DNA of 9,114 nt from a bacterium. GTDB taxonomy: Bacteria > Arandabacterota > Arandabacteria > Arandabacterales > JALGWA01. The stretch is from positions 1 through 9,114 of the forward strand of contig JALGWA010000072.1 of assembly GCA_025774425.1 (NCBI GenBank). The letters are read 5' to 3'. The notes below the pieces were generated by a model that was given only the letters and a program-made list of their open reading frames with translations, did no database searches and was not told the origin of the DNA. This document shows positions 1-6,824 of this stretch, piece by piece; the first letter of the stretch is position 1, and each line of letters starts with the position of its first letter. The position numbers and the translations under genes were made by a program.

Positions 1-131
1 ATAGAGACACTTACCCTTCCCACGGAGGTATTATATCACAGAACATCGGACATTTCAAGGAGTTGCGCCGAGGACGAGCTTGACCAGACCGGGTCGGTGT
101 GCCACCCTTTGGTGCTGAGGGGGGCCTCGAT
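1..131 (+). other. Left-edge leader, possible end of an upstream gene
   Basis: One plus-strand frame is open from the window edge to a TGA at 81-83, giving about 26 codons. It could be the tail of a gene starting outside the window, but nothing in it is recognisable. A GGAGGT at 24-29 resembles a ribosome binding site but has no ATG or GTG at a suitable distance. A purine-rich stretch at 117-124 is the probable ribosome binding site of the next gene. I see no convincing promoter pair. Confidence 0.25.
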
Positions 132-897
132 ATGCGGGGTTTGAAGACCGCCGCTCGAATCTTCGGAGAGAGTATCCGCAACTTCGTGGCCCACTACGGG
201 CTCCCCATGAGCGCCGCCATAAGCTTCTTCGCCATGTTCTCCTTCTTCCCCTTGCTCCTCATGGCGCTCTCCGCCTTCGCGGCGTATGTCGGTTCGTCCG
301 AGCTGGGCATGCAGAGGCTCGCGGATCTTCTCTCGGACCTCACCCCCGTCGGCGCCGGAGTGATCATGGCGTGGGTGCGGTCGGCCGCGCAGAACAAGTC
401 CATCGCCTGGGGGATAGGCGTTCTGGCCTTCTTCTGGGGGGCGAGGCTGGTGTTCATCACGCTGGCCTGGAGCGCCTCGATCATCTGGGGGAGGCAGGGA
501 TGGAGGGACGTCGTCCTCAGGCAAGTGGTGGCCCTCGTGCTGGTGGCCTGCGCCGCCGTGCTGCTCTTGGTCTCGCTGCTCCTGCCGGGCGTCGTCGAGG
601 AGATTCATCTACTTCTTTACTTCCCCCGGCCGGGTCCCCAGGCGCCACATCCTGCTCGTGGCCGCGATCGTGTCCCTGACCTGGGAGATAGCCAAGAACG
701 GCTTCCTCACGTACATAGGAATGACGCAGATAACCAGCGTCTACGGGTCCATCGGCGGCATCATCGTGCTCATGCTCTGGATCCATGTCTCCACCATAAT
801 CGTGCTCTGGGGAATGGAACTCCTGGCCGCGTGGCATGCGCAGCCGGCCGGGATCAGTCACATCAAGAGAGCGAAAGGCGTCCTCGTTATCGAATAG
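132..897 (+). pseudogene. YihY/UPF0761 (BrkB) family inner-membrane protein, frameshifted
   Basis: The family is made of multi-pass inner-membrane proteins of unknown biochemical role; an older link to ribonuclease BN was a misassignment. The ATG at 132 is preferred over the in-frame GTG at 99 because AGGGGGG (118-124) lies 7 bases upstream of it. The first frame encodes SFFAMFSFFPLLLMALSAFA (residues 31-50), a helix at about 90-120 (AWGIGVLAFFWGARLVFITL) and one at about 130-152, ending LLYFP. The family signature then continues one frame over: RRHILLVAAIVSLTWEIAK, followed by VYGSIGGIIVLMLWIHVSTI and a TAG at 895-897. Removing one C from the run at 623-627 joins the parts as LLYFPGRVPRRHILL. 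The joined protein would have 254 residues, against about 275-290 usual, and lacks the helix normally found before this junction. Unrepaired, the first frame runs on to a stop at 1005-1007 with nonsense sequence. This is either an assembly error or a decayed gene. Confidence 0.85.
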
Positions 898-1474
898 CCT
901 CCCGGGACGCCTCCTTCTCCTCCTCGCCCGCCGGTGCCGCGGCGGTGATCTTCCGCGCGGCCAAGGCGGCCAGCGGCACGAGCGCCAGCAGGAAGAGAGA
1001 GGAGTAAGCCCCCGAGCGGATGCTCCAGCGGGCGATGCCCGGCAGGCCGGCTTCCACCCACCTGCCGAATCCGAAGAGGTAGTTGCCGAGGAGCCCGAAG
1101 GAGAAGAAACCGGCGAAGGCGGCGACGGCGGCCGACAGCCAGGCACGCCGCAGCGGCCGCCGCGCGCCCGCCCGCGTGGCGGACCAGGAGAGGTCGAAGG
1201 CCGCACCCTCGAGAACGATGGCGACCATGTGGCAGATGAAGAGCTTGGGGACCAGGCATCTCAGCGCGCCGGCCAGGACCGCCGCGGCGGTCGAAGCGCC
1301 GGGCTTGTCGAAGACGAATCTCGCGGCGACGAGGATCGCGAGACCGATAGCCGTGAGCGATGCCGCCCTCATGGGAATGTGGAACTTGTAGAATACGTCC
1401 CCGACGAAGACTTCCGTCAGGCCCCATACAACCCCGGTCGTGACGACCACGATGATTCCCGTCTTCCTGCTCAT
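887..1474 (-). CDS. Multi-pass membrane protein of unknown family
   Basis: I do not recognise this 195-residue protein with certainty. It has five or six hydrophobic segments, at about residues 6-25, 36-55, 61-90 (possibly two), 111-135 and 154-173. It ends in a charged tail rich in Glu, Lys and Arg (183-195). Possible functional residues inside or next to the helices are W17-G18 and E21, the H32/P34 pair, and E89 in the segment VLEGAAFDL. The size and helix count resemble substrate-binding S components of ECF vitamin transporters, but no ATPase or T component is in the window, so this is only a suggestion. The start is supported by GGGAGG (1482-1487) with a 7-base spacer. Its 3' end overlaps the end of the convergent YihY-type gene by 11 bases. 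The operon lipoprotein gene lies 60 bases upstream with no clear terminator between, so co-transcription is possible. Confidence 0.75.
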   Translation of the reverse strand: MSRKTGIIVVVTTGVVWGLTEVFVGDVFYKFHIPMRAASLTAIGLAILVAARFVFDKPGASTAAAVLAGALRCLVPKLFICHMVAIVLEGAAFDLSWSATRAGARRPLRRAWLSAAVAAFAGFFSFGLLGNYLFGFGRWVEAGLPGIARWSIRSGAYSSLFLLALVPLAALAARKITAAAPAGEEEKEASREAIR

Positions 1475-1481
1475 TGCCGTA

Positions 1482-1487
1482 CCTCCC
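1482..1487 (-). promoter_or_regulatory. Ribosome binding site of the membrane protein gene
   Basis: GGGAGG on the minus strand lies 7 bases before the ATG at 1474. It fixes this start and shows that the gene can be translated independently of the operon upstream. Confidence 0.6.
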
Positions 1488-1535
1488 GGGCCGAACGCCG
1501 AATCAGCAACTCCGGTGCTTCCGGTCTCAGGGTCT

Positions 1536-2903
1536 CTACTCTAGCATAATCTGCACTATCTTGCAAAACTCATTCTCGAGCGTGCCGTAGCCGTTGCACT
1601 TGCTGAGCCCCATGGTGAACACGGCCACCCTGCCCGAGCCCCACGCGTTCATGACGGCCAGGTGGTAGTCGACCTTCTGAATGGTATCGACCGTGCCCGG
1701 GGGGATATGATACAGCGACACGGATGTCTCGCTCTTGGCCATGCACTTGGTGGCCGTCACGGTGCCGACGACTTTCAGGCTGTCCAGGCCGAGGCTCTCG
1801 TTGCCCGTGATTCTCCACTTCTTCTTGCAGTCGAAGTTGGGATTCAAGCTGCCGTCGACGGGATTGATGCGCCAGTACAGCGAGTCGACCCCGAAGACCT
1901 CGAACATCGTCTCGTCGGAGAAAGCTCCCTGGGGCCCGAGTGCCGTGAGGCTGACCAGCATGAATCTCCCTCCGCCGCCGGCGTAGTCCCGCACGGCCTC
2001 GCGGGCGAAGGGCAGCGTGGAGGAGACGCTGTTGACGGGGTCGTCGTACCAGATGACGAGATCGAAGATCTCGAACAGGTCCCTGTAGTTGTGCGCGTAT
2101 GTGACCCCGCCGTACTTCTCGAGGTCGAGCTTGGAGAACCCGCCGGTGCAGGCGCTCATCAGGCTCATGTACATCATGTTCGTCGTGTGGTCCACCGCCC
2201 CCGCCGAGCTCCAGAGGTCGTCGACTATGAGCACGTTCCCGGTCGGCTCCTTGACGTACCAGGTGTGGGACACGACGCCGCTCGAGTCGCAGCCGGTGTC
2301 GACGGCGAACAGGTACAGGGTGCGCTCGCCGTACCTTCCCTGGAAGTCCTCGAGGCCGAAGGCGGCCGTCGAATCCCCGCCCGGCACGAAGAGCGCGTTC
2401 TCCTCGTTGCCGTCGAGCCATACCTTGAAGACATCGATGGTGAAGGTCGTGTCCGGGAGCGACGCGGCGTCGCTCAGCCGGACCTCGGGCGGCGTGTTGG
2501 TTACGGGGATGGCGAGGGAGCTCGGGGTCGGGTCGGCGAGGCCGCGATCGTCCACCGCCCTCACCTCGACGCGATGCGTCCTCACGACGCCGCCCGTCAC
2601 GGGGATGTGGAACTCGTGGCCGGTCTCCTCGGTGAACACCCAGGCCGTGTCCATGGGGCATCCCGGCTCGGCCGGGTCCTGGAACCAGCGGTACTCGTAT
2701 CCGGCGACTTCGCCGTCGATGTCATCACCCCACCAGCGGATCTCCTGGATGTAGGCCGTGGGGTTTCTCACGCTGTCCGCCACGGCGATGAAGGTCTCGG
2801 GCGGCGTGTTGGGCAGGCCGAGGCCCTCGCGCTGCGCGCAGCCTCCCGCCATGCCGACGACCAGCACCCCTGCGATGCCCAGCGCTCTAAGTGATCTTCT
2901 CAT
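1536..2903 (-). CDS. Lipoprotein with Ig/FN3-like domains and a GATase-like domain
   Basis: A 455-residue predicted lipoprotein. The N-terminus (MRR, then a hydrophobic stretch) ends in AGGC, with the acylated cysteine at 22; the lipobox is acceptable rather than perfect. Residues 34-135 look like an Ig/FN3-type beta-sandwich (PPETFIAVADSV, EVAGYEYRWFQD, HRVEVRAVDDRG). A second beta-rich part starts at NTPPEVRL (137) and runs to about 217. From 222 the pattern changes to an alpha/beta fold: the strand NVLIVDD (223-229), then DLVIWYD (281-287), a helix, and GGGRFMLVSLTALG (310-323). This order resembles class I glutamine-amidotransferase-like domains found in large secreted proteins, but the usual nucleophile cysteine is absent. 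Cysteines at 252, 359, 387, 436 and 447 could form disulfides in the periplasm or outside the cell. The start is supported by AAGGTG with a 7-base spacer, and the gene begins 6 bases after its upstream neighbour ends. A role in the surface module is inferred; no enzymatic function can be claimed. Confidence 0.85.
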   Translation of the reverse strand: MRRSLRALGIAGVLVVGMAGGCAQREGLGLPNTPPETFIAVADSVRNPTAYIQEIRWWGDDIDGEVAGYEYRWFQDPAEPGCPMDTAWVFTEETGHEFHIPVTGGVVRTHRVEVRAVDDRGLADPTPSSLAIPVTNTPPEVRLSDAASLPDTTFTIDVFKVWLDGNEENALFVPGGDSTAAFGLEDFQGRYGERTLYLFAVDTGCDSSGVVSHTWYVKEPTGNVLIVDDLWSSAGAVDHTTNMMYMSLMSACTGGFSKLDLEKYGGVTYAHNYRDLFEIFDLVIWYDDPVNSVSSTLPFAREAVRDYAGGGGRFMLVSLTALGPQGAFSDETMFEVFGVDSLYWRINPVDGSLNPNFDCKKKWRITGNESLGLDSLKVVGTVTATKCMAKSETSVSLYHIPPGTVDTIQKVDYHLAVMNAWGSGRVAVFTMGLSKCNGYGTLENEFCKIVQIMLE

Positions 2904-2909
2904 GATCCG

Positions 2910-4829
2910 TCACCTTATTATCAGGAACTTGCCGACTTGCTGCTCTCCCGTGTCGTGGTCGACGACCGAGAACATGTAGAGTCCGGTCGCCGCCGCCTGG
3001 TCCTTGTCGGTGATGAGATCCCAAGCGCATATGCCTCCCGGCATGGCGACGTTCTTCTCCTTGAATGTCTCGAGGCCCTGCACGCTCCCGGCGTCGTATG
3101 TCGAACCGTCGAACTCGATGGTGCGTACGAGGTCGCCGGCGAGCGTGAAGATCCTTATCGTCGCCCGCTGAGGCAGATTGGCGAACCAGATGTACTTTTC
3201 CCTGTCCCGCGAGCCGTCCCATACGGCCGCTCCCCTGTACGGGTTGGGGAAGACCGTCACCTCTCTTCCGCCGGCGTCCTCCGGGGTCGTCCCGGGGATC
3301 ACGAGCACCTGGGTGGCCCTCAGGCCGCTCTCCATGCTCTCCACGTCCTCCTCGGGAATGCCCGTGTCGTACGAGGTAATAGCGACCCAGTACTTGAAGC
3401 CGTCCTTGACGTTGGGAATCGACGTCCGGTAGACGTACAGCGTGTCCCCGAAGTAGACGGAGTCCCTCACCGAGTCGAAGCCGGTGTCGTAGCCCAGCGT
3501 GTCGACCTTGTCGACTTCACGCACGAGGTTGAAATCTGCGCTCGTCGCCCCCTCGACTCTCGTTATGTATATGCGGTAACCCTCGAAGTCCATGATCTGG
3601 TAGAAGGGATCGTACTGGTCCTCCGGGTAGTCGTCCCAGTACAGGTTGATGACGCCCTTGCCGGGGGCGACCCGGAAGCGCGGCGGCGGGGGCGGCGAAG
3701 GCAGCACGTACTGGTTGTCGAACGCCCTCTGGGCCCACTCGACGTTCTTGAGCAGGCTCGCACGGTCCATCCCGCCGAGGAAGGCGACGACGAGGAGCAG
3801 GCTGTCGCCCTCGGCCATGTCGGGGAACGGGCCGGCTGACAGGAGCTCGACGGGATCGTCCGCCCCGGGCGTAATATCGCCGGTAGGGTCGATGTCGCCG
3901 TTCGCCATCATCTCGTAACGCTCCTCGTCCTCCATGGGGTTGTCGCGCTCCCAGTACCAGTCCCACCAGTTGAAGGAGACCGTGAGATCGTCTATGGACT
4001 CGAGGCGGCGGCCGCGGGCGCCGAGAAGGGATATGGCCCCCCAGCTGGGGGCGTCGCCCCACTGGTAGTTGTAATGGTGCTCCCCGACCATCCTGGCGCC
4101 TGGGAAGTACTCGACGGCCTTGTTCCTGAACCACGCATTGGAAGGCGGCCTCCAGGTCTCATAGGCTCCCTTCCAGCCGGAGGCGAGCTCGGCGAATACG
4201 CCGATGTAGGGGGCCTGGAGTATGCCCTCGCCCCGGTTGTAGACCGTGAAGCTGACTATGATGAACGCCTCGGCGAAGTCGTAGCTCCAGAGGTACGATT
4301 CCTGGCGCACCTCGACGGTGAGGACTGCATCGTTGGTCGAGGCCCTCGGGGTGTCGGCGTATGCCGCGACGAAGTCCTGCTCGCTCACGGCGTCCGGGGA
4401 GTAGGCGCGGCTCGTGATGAGCGTGGACCTCTCCTTGAGCCTGTCCCCGGGCAGGGGCCGGAACTCGGTCGCCGTCGCCGTCGATGTGCCCCAGTAGCCG
4501 GAGATGGCGCCGGTCGAGACGACGGTGTCGCCGTCGACGGTCACCGCCCCCACCCAGAGCCCCGCTCGGATCAGGTGGTCTATCTCCGAGCCCAGCGGGT
4601 ACTCCATGGACGGGTTTCTCGTCACGAAGTTGTTGCCGAAGAAACCGTAGTTGGAGATCGTGAGGCCGAGGGCGTTGCCGTCGGTCCGCCTGCTGACGTA
4701 GGATATCCTGTCCGCCGCGAGCGCCGGCTGGCCGCCGGCGCCCGGGTCGCGGGGCGGGTCATGCGCCAGGGCTCTGCCGCCTCCGGCGAGGGCGAGGATG
4801 CAGAGCGCGACCGGCAGAAGATTCTTCAT
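2910..4829 (-). CDS. Secreted protein with FN3-like domain and T9SS-like C-terminal tail
   Basis: A 639-residue exported protein. A Sec signal peptide (MKN, hydrophobic core, cleavage probably near ALA at 20-22) is followed by a large beta-rich region (41-375) that I cannot assign to a named family. This contains GNALGLTISNYGFFGNN (51-67), IRAGLWVGAV (87-96), an acidic stretch at 312-325 and GPFPDMAEGDSLLLVVAFLGG (333-353), a style common in large secreted proteins of FCB candidate phyla. A proline run (378-383) leads into an FN3-like domain (about 383-510, including INLYWDD and GYRIYITRV). The C-terminal 115 residues look like a T9SS type A sorting tail or the related FlgD-Ig-like fold: VFPNPYRG (526-533), TIRIFTLAGDLVRTI (557-571), GLYMFSV (616-622) and a final GKFLIIR. 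The frame is open for 76 more codons upstream, but the ATG at 4829 has a strong ribosome binding site and gives a signal peptide. Export to the surface is well supported; use of a true T9SS is inference. Confidence 0.88.
   Translation of the reverse strand: MKNLLPVALCILALAGGGRALAHDPPRDPGAGGQPALAADRISYVSRRTDGNALGLTISNYGFFGNNFVTRNPSMEYPLGSEIDHLIRAGLWVGAVTVDGDTVVSTGAISGYWGTSTATATEFRPLPGDRLKERSTLITSRAYSPDAVSEQDFVAAYADTPRASTNDAVLTVEVRQESYLWSYDFAEAFIIVSFTVYNRGEGILQAPYIGVFAELASGWKGAYETWRPPSNAWFRNKAVEYFPGARMVGEHHYNYQWGDAPSWGAISLLGARGRRLESIDDLTVSFNWWDWYWERDNPMEDEERYEMMANGDIDPTGDITPGADDPVELLSAGPFPDMAEGDSLLLVVAFLGGMDRASLLKNVEWAQRAFDNQYVLPSPPPPPRFRVAPGKGVINLYWDDYPEDQYDPFYQIMDFEGYRIYITRVEGATSADFNLVREVDKVDTLGYDTGFDSVRDSVYFGDTLYVYRTSIPNVKDGFKYWVAITSYDTGIPEEDVESMESGLRATQVLVIPGTTPEDAGGREVTVFPNPYRGAAVWDGSRDREKYIWFANLPQRATIRIFTLAGDLVRTIEFDGSTYDAGSVQGLETFKEKNVAMPGGICAWDLITDKDQAAATGLYMFSVVDHDTGEQQVGKFLIIR
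2911..2916 (-). promoter_or_regulatory. Ribosome binding site overlapping the upstream stop codon
   Basis: AAGGTG on the minus strand, 7 bases before the ATG at 2903. It overlaps the last Arg codon and the TGA (2910-2912) of the secreted-protein gene, an arrangement typical of translational coupling within an operon. Confidence 0.6.
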
Positions 4830-4831
4830 GT

Positions 4832-5797
4832 TTACCCGCCTCCTCCCTTGTCCCACCGGTGTACTACGCCGCGGCCCGGCTCGAGCGCGTATATCCGCAG
4901 GCTGTAAGGTCCCATCGATCTCGCGCCGGTGAGGGGCACCGGTCCCCCGGACGTCGGCGCGGTCACGATGGCCGCGGTGGTGCCGTCCCTGTTGAATTCG
5001 ATGATTAGCCCCCATGCGGCGTCGAGCACGAATATCTGGCCCGCGAAGTTGACGCATACGGCCACGGGTTCGATGAGCGGCACCTCGATGCCGAATGTGT
5101 CTATGAACGTGCTGAGGAAGGGCCTCGTCGCCGAGAAGGGGACGCCCGCCTGCACTTCCCGCACGCTTATCCTCTGGACCTGCGCCTTCTCGGCATGGGC
5201 CTCGGCGATGTAGAGCGTGTCCTCTTCGATAAAGATGCCGCGCGGTCCCAGCACGTGCCCGAGGCCGAAACCGCTGTCGGCGAGGTCCTCTCCGAACACC
5301 AGGCCGCCGTCGGCGTCATAGGCCCGTATGAAGTTGCGCGCGGCGTCCGAGACGTAGATCGTCCCGTCTTCACCCACCGCGAGACCGCCGATCTCGACCC
5401 AATCGGTGTCGACCACCGCGCGGAGAGGTGGTCCGCCGCCTATGCCGTAGGACCTCACCGTGAGGGTGGTGTCCACGCTGTCGGCCACCGCGATCTCGTA
5501 GGTACCGACGCCTATGAGGTAGGGTCTCACCGAGCCCGTGAAGTGGACGTCGCCGGTGACTTCGGCGAGGCTGTTGTAAGCGACCACCACGCCGCTGTCG
5601 GGAAAGGTCACGTAGAGACGTCCCCCGGTGACCCCGAGCCACGACGCGCCCCCGAAACCGCCGTACTCGCCGGCGTAGAGGTACAAGCTGAGGCGCGGTT
5701 CTTTGTAGAGCTCGCCGGGCGGGTCGATCTTCCCGCCGCATCCCGCGAAAAGGCCCAGGGCCGCCGCCAAGAGCACCGTGCTTGTCGCTTTGTTCAT
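4832..5797 (-). CDS. NHL-type beta-propeller lipoprotein
   Basis: A 321-residue predicted lipoprotein. Its signal peptide ends LFAGC, with the acylated cysteine at 20, followed by a short Gly/Pro linker. The rest is built of repeated short beta units of the NHL/six-bladed propeller kind. The clearest are GLAVGEDGTIYVSDAARNFI (138-157) followed by AYDADGGLVF; GPRGIFIEEDTLYIAEA (184-200); and PVAVCVNFAGQIFVLDAAWG (244-263) followed by IEFNRDG. The earlier part (about 36-130) is more divergent but shows the same rhythm (GGRLYVTFPDSGVVVAYN). Such propellers usually bind proteins or ligands, and some are lyases; I see no lyase signature. The start has AGGA with a 7-base spacer, 14 bases after the PorV-like gene ends. 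The gene ends in a GGGG tail that doubles as the next gene's ribosome binding site and stops 2 bases before that gene's ATG. It probably acts at the periplasmic or outer face of the outer membrane as a partner of the neighbouring proteins. Confidence 0.85.
   Translation of the reverse strand: MNKATSTVLLAAALGLFAGCGGKIDPPGELYKEPRLSLYLYAGEYGGFGGASWLGVTGGRLYVTFPDSGVVVAYNSLAEVTGDVHFTGSVRPYLIGVGTYEIAVADSVDTTLTVRSYGIGGGPPLRAVVDTDWVEIGGLAVGEDGTIYVSDAARNFIRAYDADGGLVFGEDLADSGFGLGHVLGPRGIFIEEDTLYIAEAHAEKAQVQRISVREVQAGVPFSATRPFLSTFIDTFGIEVPLIEPVAVCVNFAGQIFVLDAAWGLIIEFNRDGTTAAIVTAPTSGGPVPLTGARSMGPYSLRIYALEPGRGVVHRWDKGGGG
4839..4847 (-). promoter_or_regulatory. Ribosome binding site of the secreted-protein gene
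   Basis: GGGAGGAGG on the minus strand, with 9 bases to the ATG at 4829. It decides the start of the 639-residue protein against a longer open frame. The same bases encode the glycines at the very end of the upstream lipoprotein, so the site lies wholly inside coding sequence. Confidence 0.7.
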
Positions 5798-5811
5798 GTT
5801 TCGATCCTATC

Positions 5812-6822
5812 CTACAGCTTGAAAACGAGCGTCAGGCGGTGAACGGTTCCCAGGTACTCGGAAAACGTCGCCGCGTAGTCCACTCCGCCCTCGTGATTCG
5901 ATATGTCCGTGAGGACGCCGACACCGAAGCTCGCCTTCATCTGGTCCGCGTTCAAGTCGTATCCGGCCCTGATCGCCAGCACTCCCAGCGCCCTGGCCTC
6001 GACTCCCATCCTCACGGTCTCGGCGTTGTCGGCCGGGTGGACGAGCTCGACGTCGAACAGCGTGCTGAAATCGGGCGTGTCGTAGGGCATCATCGAGATG
6101 CCGAACTTGAACTCCATGGCGGGCGAAAAGCCCTCGTAGCCCGACGTGGTCGTCTCCTCTCCGTTACCTCTCTCGTAAGTGCCGCCCGGAGTCAGCTGCG
6201 TTCCGAAGTTGACGAGAGCGACCGCGAGCTTCATGTTCCAGGGCCCGATCCTGTAGTAGGTGCCTGCGTCGAGCACTATGGCGTTGGTGGTCGGGCCCCC
6301 GACCTCCACGCCCAGCTCTTCGCGCACGTACTTGACGGCCGCTCCGCCCGAGAAACGGTCCGTGAACCGCTTGGCGACCGTCAAGCCGACGAGCCAGTCG
6401 GAGAAAGAGAAAGTCCTGCCCGTGCCGTACGGGTAGTACTCCTGCGTCTCCATCATCTCCGTCGACAGCACCCCGACCTGCAGCCCGATAGCCCCGTCGA
6501 GCCGCCGCGAGGTCGTTCCGAAGGCGAAGTGGCTGTAGCCTATGTCCGCGGGCCAGGAGGCGTAGGTGAAGGCGACCTCGGTTCCCTGGATCAGCACCAG
6601 GCCGGCGGGGTTCCAGGCGACCGACGTGACGTCGTCGGCGACCGCCACGAAGGCGCCGCCCATGGCCGCGGCCCTCGCCCCGACGCCTATCCGGAGGAAG
6701 CTGGCCGACGAGGTCCCGATGCGCTGGTCTCCGAGCCCGATCGCCGCCGACCGGGGCGCGGCCGCGAAGAGAAGCGCCGCGAATAGAAGCGCGGCCGTAG
6801 CGCTGTTGGCCTGTCTCGTCAT
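5812..6822 (-). CDS. PorV/PorQ-family outer-membrane beta-barrel protein
   Basis: A 336-residue outer-membrane protein. The signal peptide (residues 1 to about 27, ending RSAA) precedes the hallmark segment of the family: FLRIGVGARAAAMGGAFVAV (42-61), then ADDVTSVAWNPAGL (62-75). The remainder is alternating hydrophobic beta-strands of a FadL-like barrel, closing with LTLVFKL. In Bacteroidota, PorV binds the C-terminal sorting domains of T9SS cargo and shuttles them to the attachment machinery; PorQ works in related steps. Many phyla carry family members whose role is untested. Here the gene shares an operon with a protein carrying a T9SS-like tail, which supports an export-related role, though simple porin or fatty-acid-type transport is possible. 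The start ATG (6820-6822) overlaps the receptor gene's TGA as TGATG, with GGTGGAG just upstream. The same frame stays open far upstream through the receptor gene, but that extension has no signal peptide and is arginine-rich out-of-frame sequence. Confidence 0.9.
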   Translation of the reverse strand: MTRQANSATAALLFAALLFAAAPRSAAIGLGDQRIGTSSASFLRIGVGARAAAMGGAFVAVADDVTSVAWNPAGLVLIQGTEVAFTYASWPADIGYSHFAFGTTSRRLDGAIGLQVGVLSTEMMETQEYYPYGTGRTFSFSDWLVGLTVAKRFTDRFSGGAAVKYVREELGVEVGGPTTNAIVLDAGTYYRIGPWNMKLAVALVNFGTQLTPGGTYERGNGEETTTSGYEGFSPAMEFKFGISMMPYDTPDFSTLFDVELVHPADNAETVRMGVEARALGVLAIRAGYDLNADQMKASFGVGVLTDISNHEGGVDYAATFSEYLGTVHRLTLVFKL

Positions 6823-6824
6823 CA
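6820..6824 (-). promoter_or_regulatory. TGATG stop/start overlap, translational coupling
   Basis: On the minus strand the receptor's TGA (6824-6822) and the PorV-like gene's ATG (6822-6820) share one base. GGTGGAG lies about 5 bases before the ATG, inside the last receptor codons. This favours translation of the two outer-membrane proteins in a fixed ratio. Confidence 0.7.

Noticed and set aside
6..34. Possible promoter (GACACT with TATTAT, 17 bases apart)
   Set aside because: The -35 part is a poor match and a single AT-rich stretch is weak evidence. Promoter rules for this lineage are unknown.
928..945. CCGCC/GGCGG inverted repeat near the convergent gene ends, possible terminator
   Set aside because: It has a 5-base stem with an 8-base loop, no T run on either side, and lies in the Ala-rich coding tail of the membrane protein gene.
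898..1007. C-terminal run-on of the YihY-type frame
   Set aside because: It follows the frameshift, lacks membrane character, and overlaps the convergent gene. The family C-terminus is found in the other frame, ending at 897.
1662..2894. Plus-strand open frame of 410 codons opposite the lipoprotein gene
   Set aside because: It is the mirror of a gene with a lipobox, ribosome binding site and readable domains, and shows no protein features of its own.
4830..5057. Longer N-terminus of the secreted protein (76 extra codons)
   Set aside because: The extension is Arg-rich, overlaps the propeller lipoprotein, and would bury the signal peptide. The ATG at 4829 has a strong ribosome binding site.
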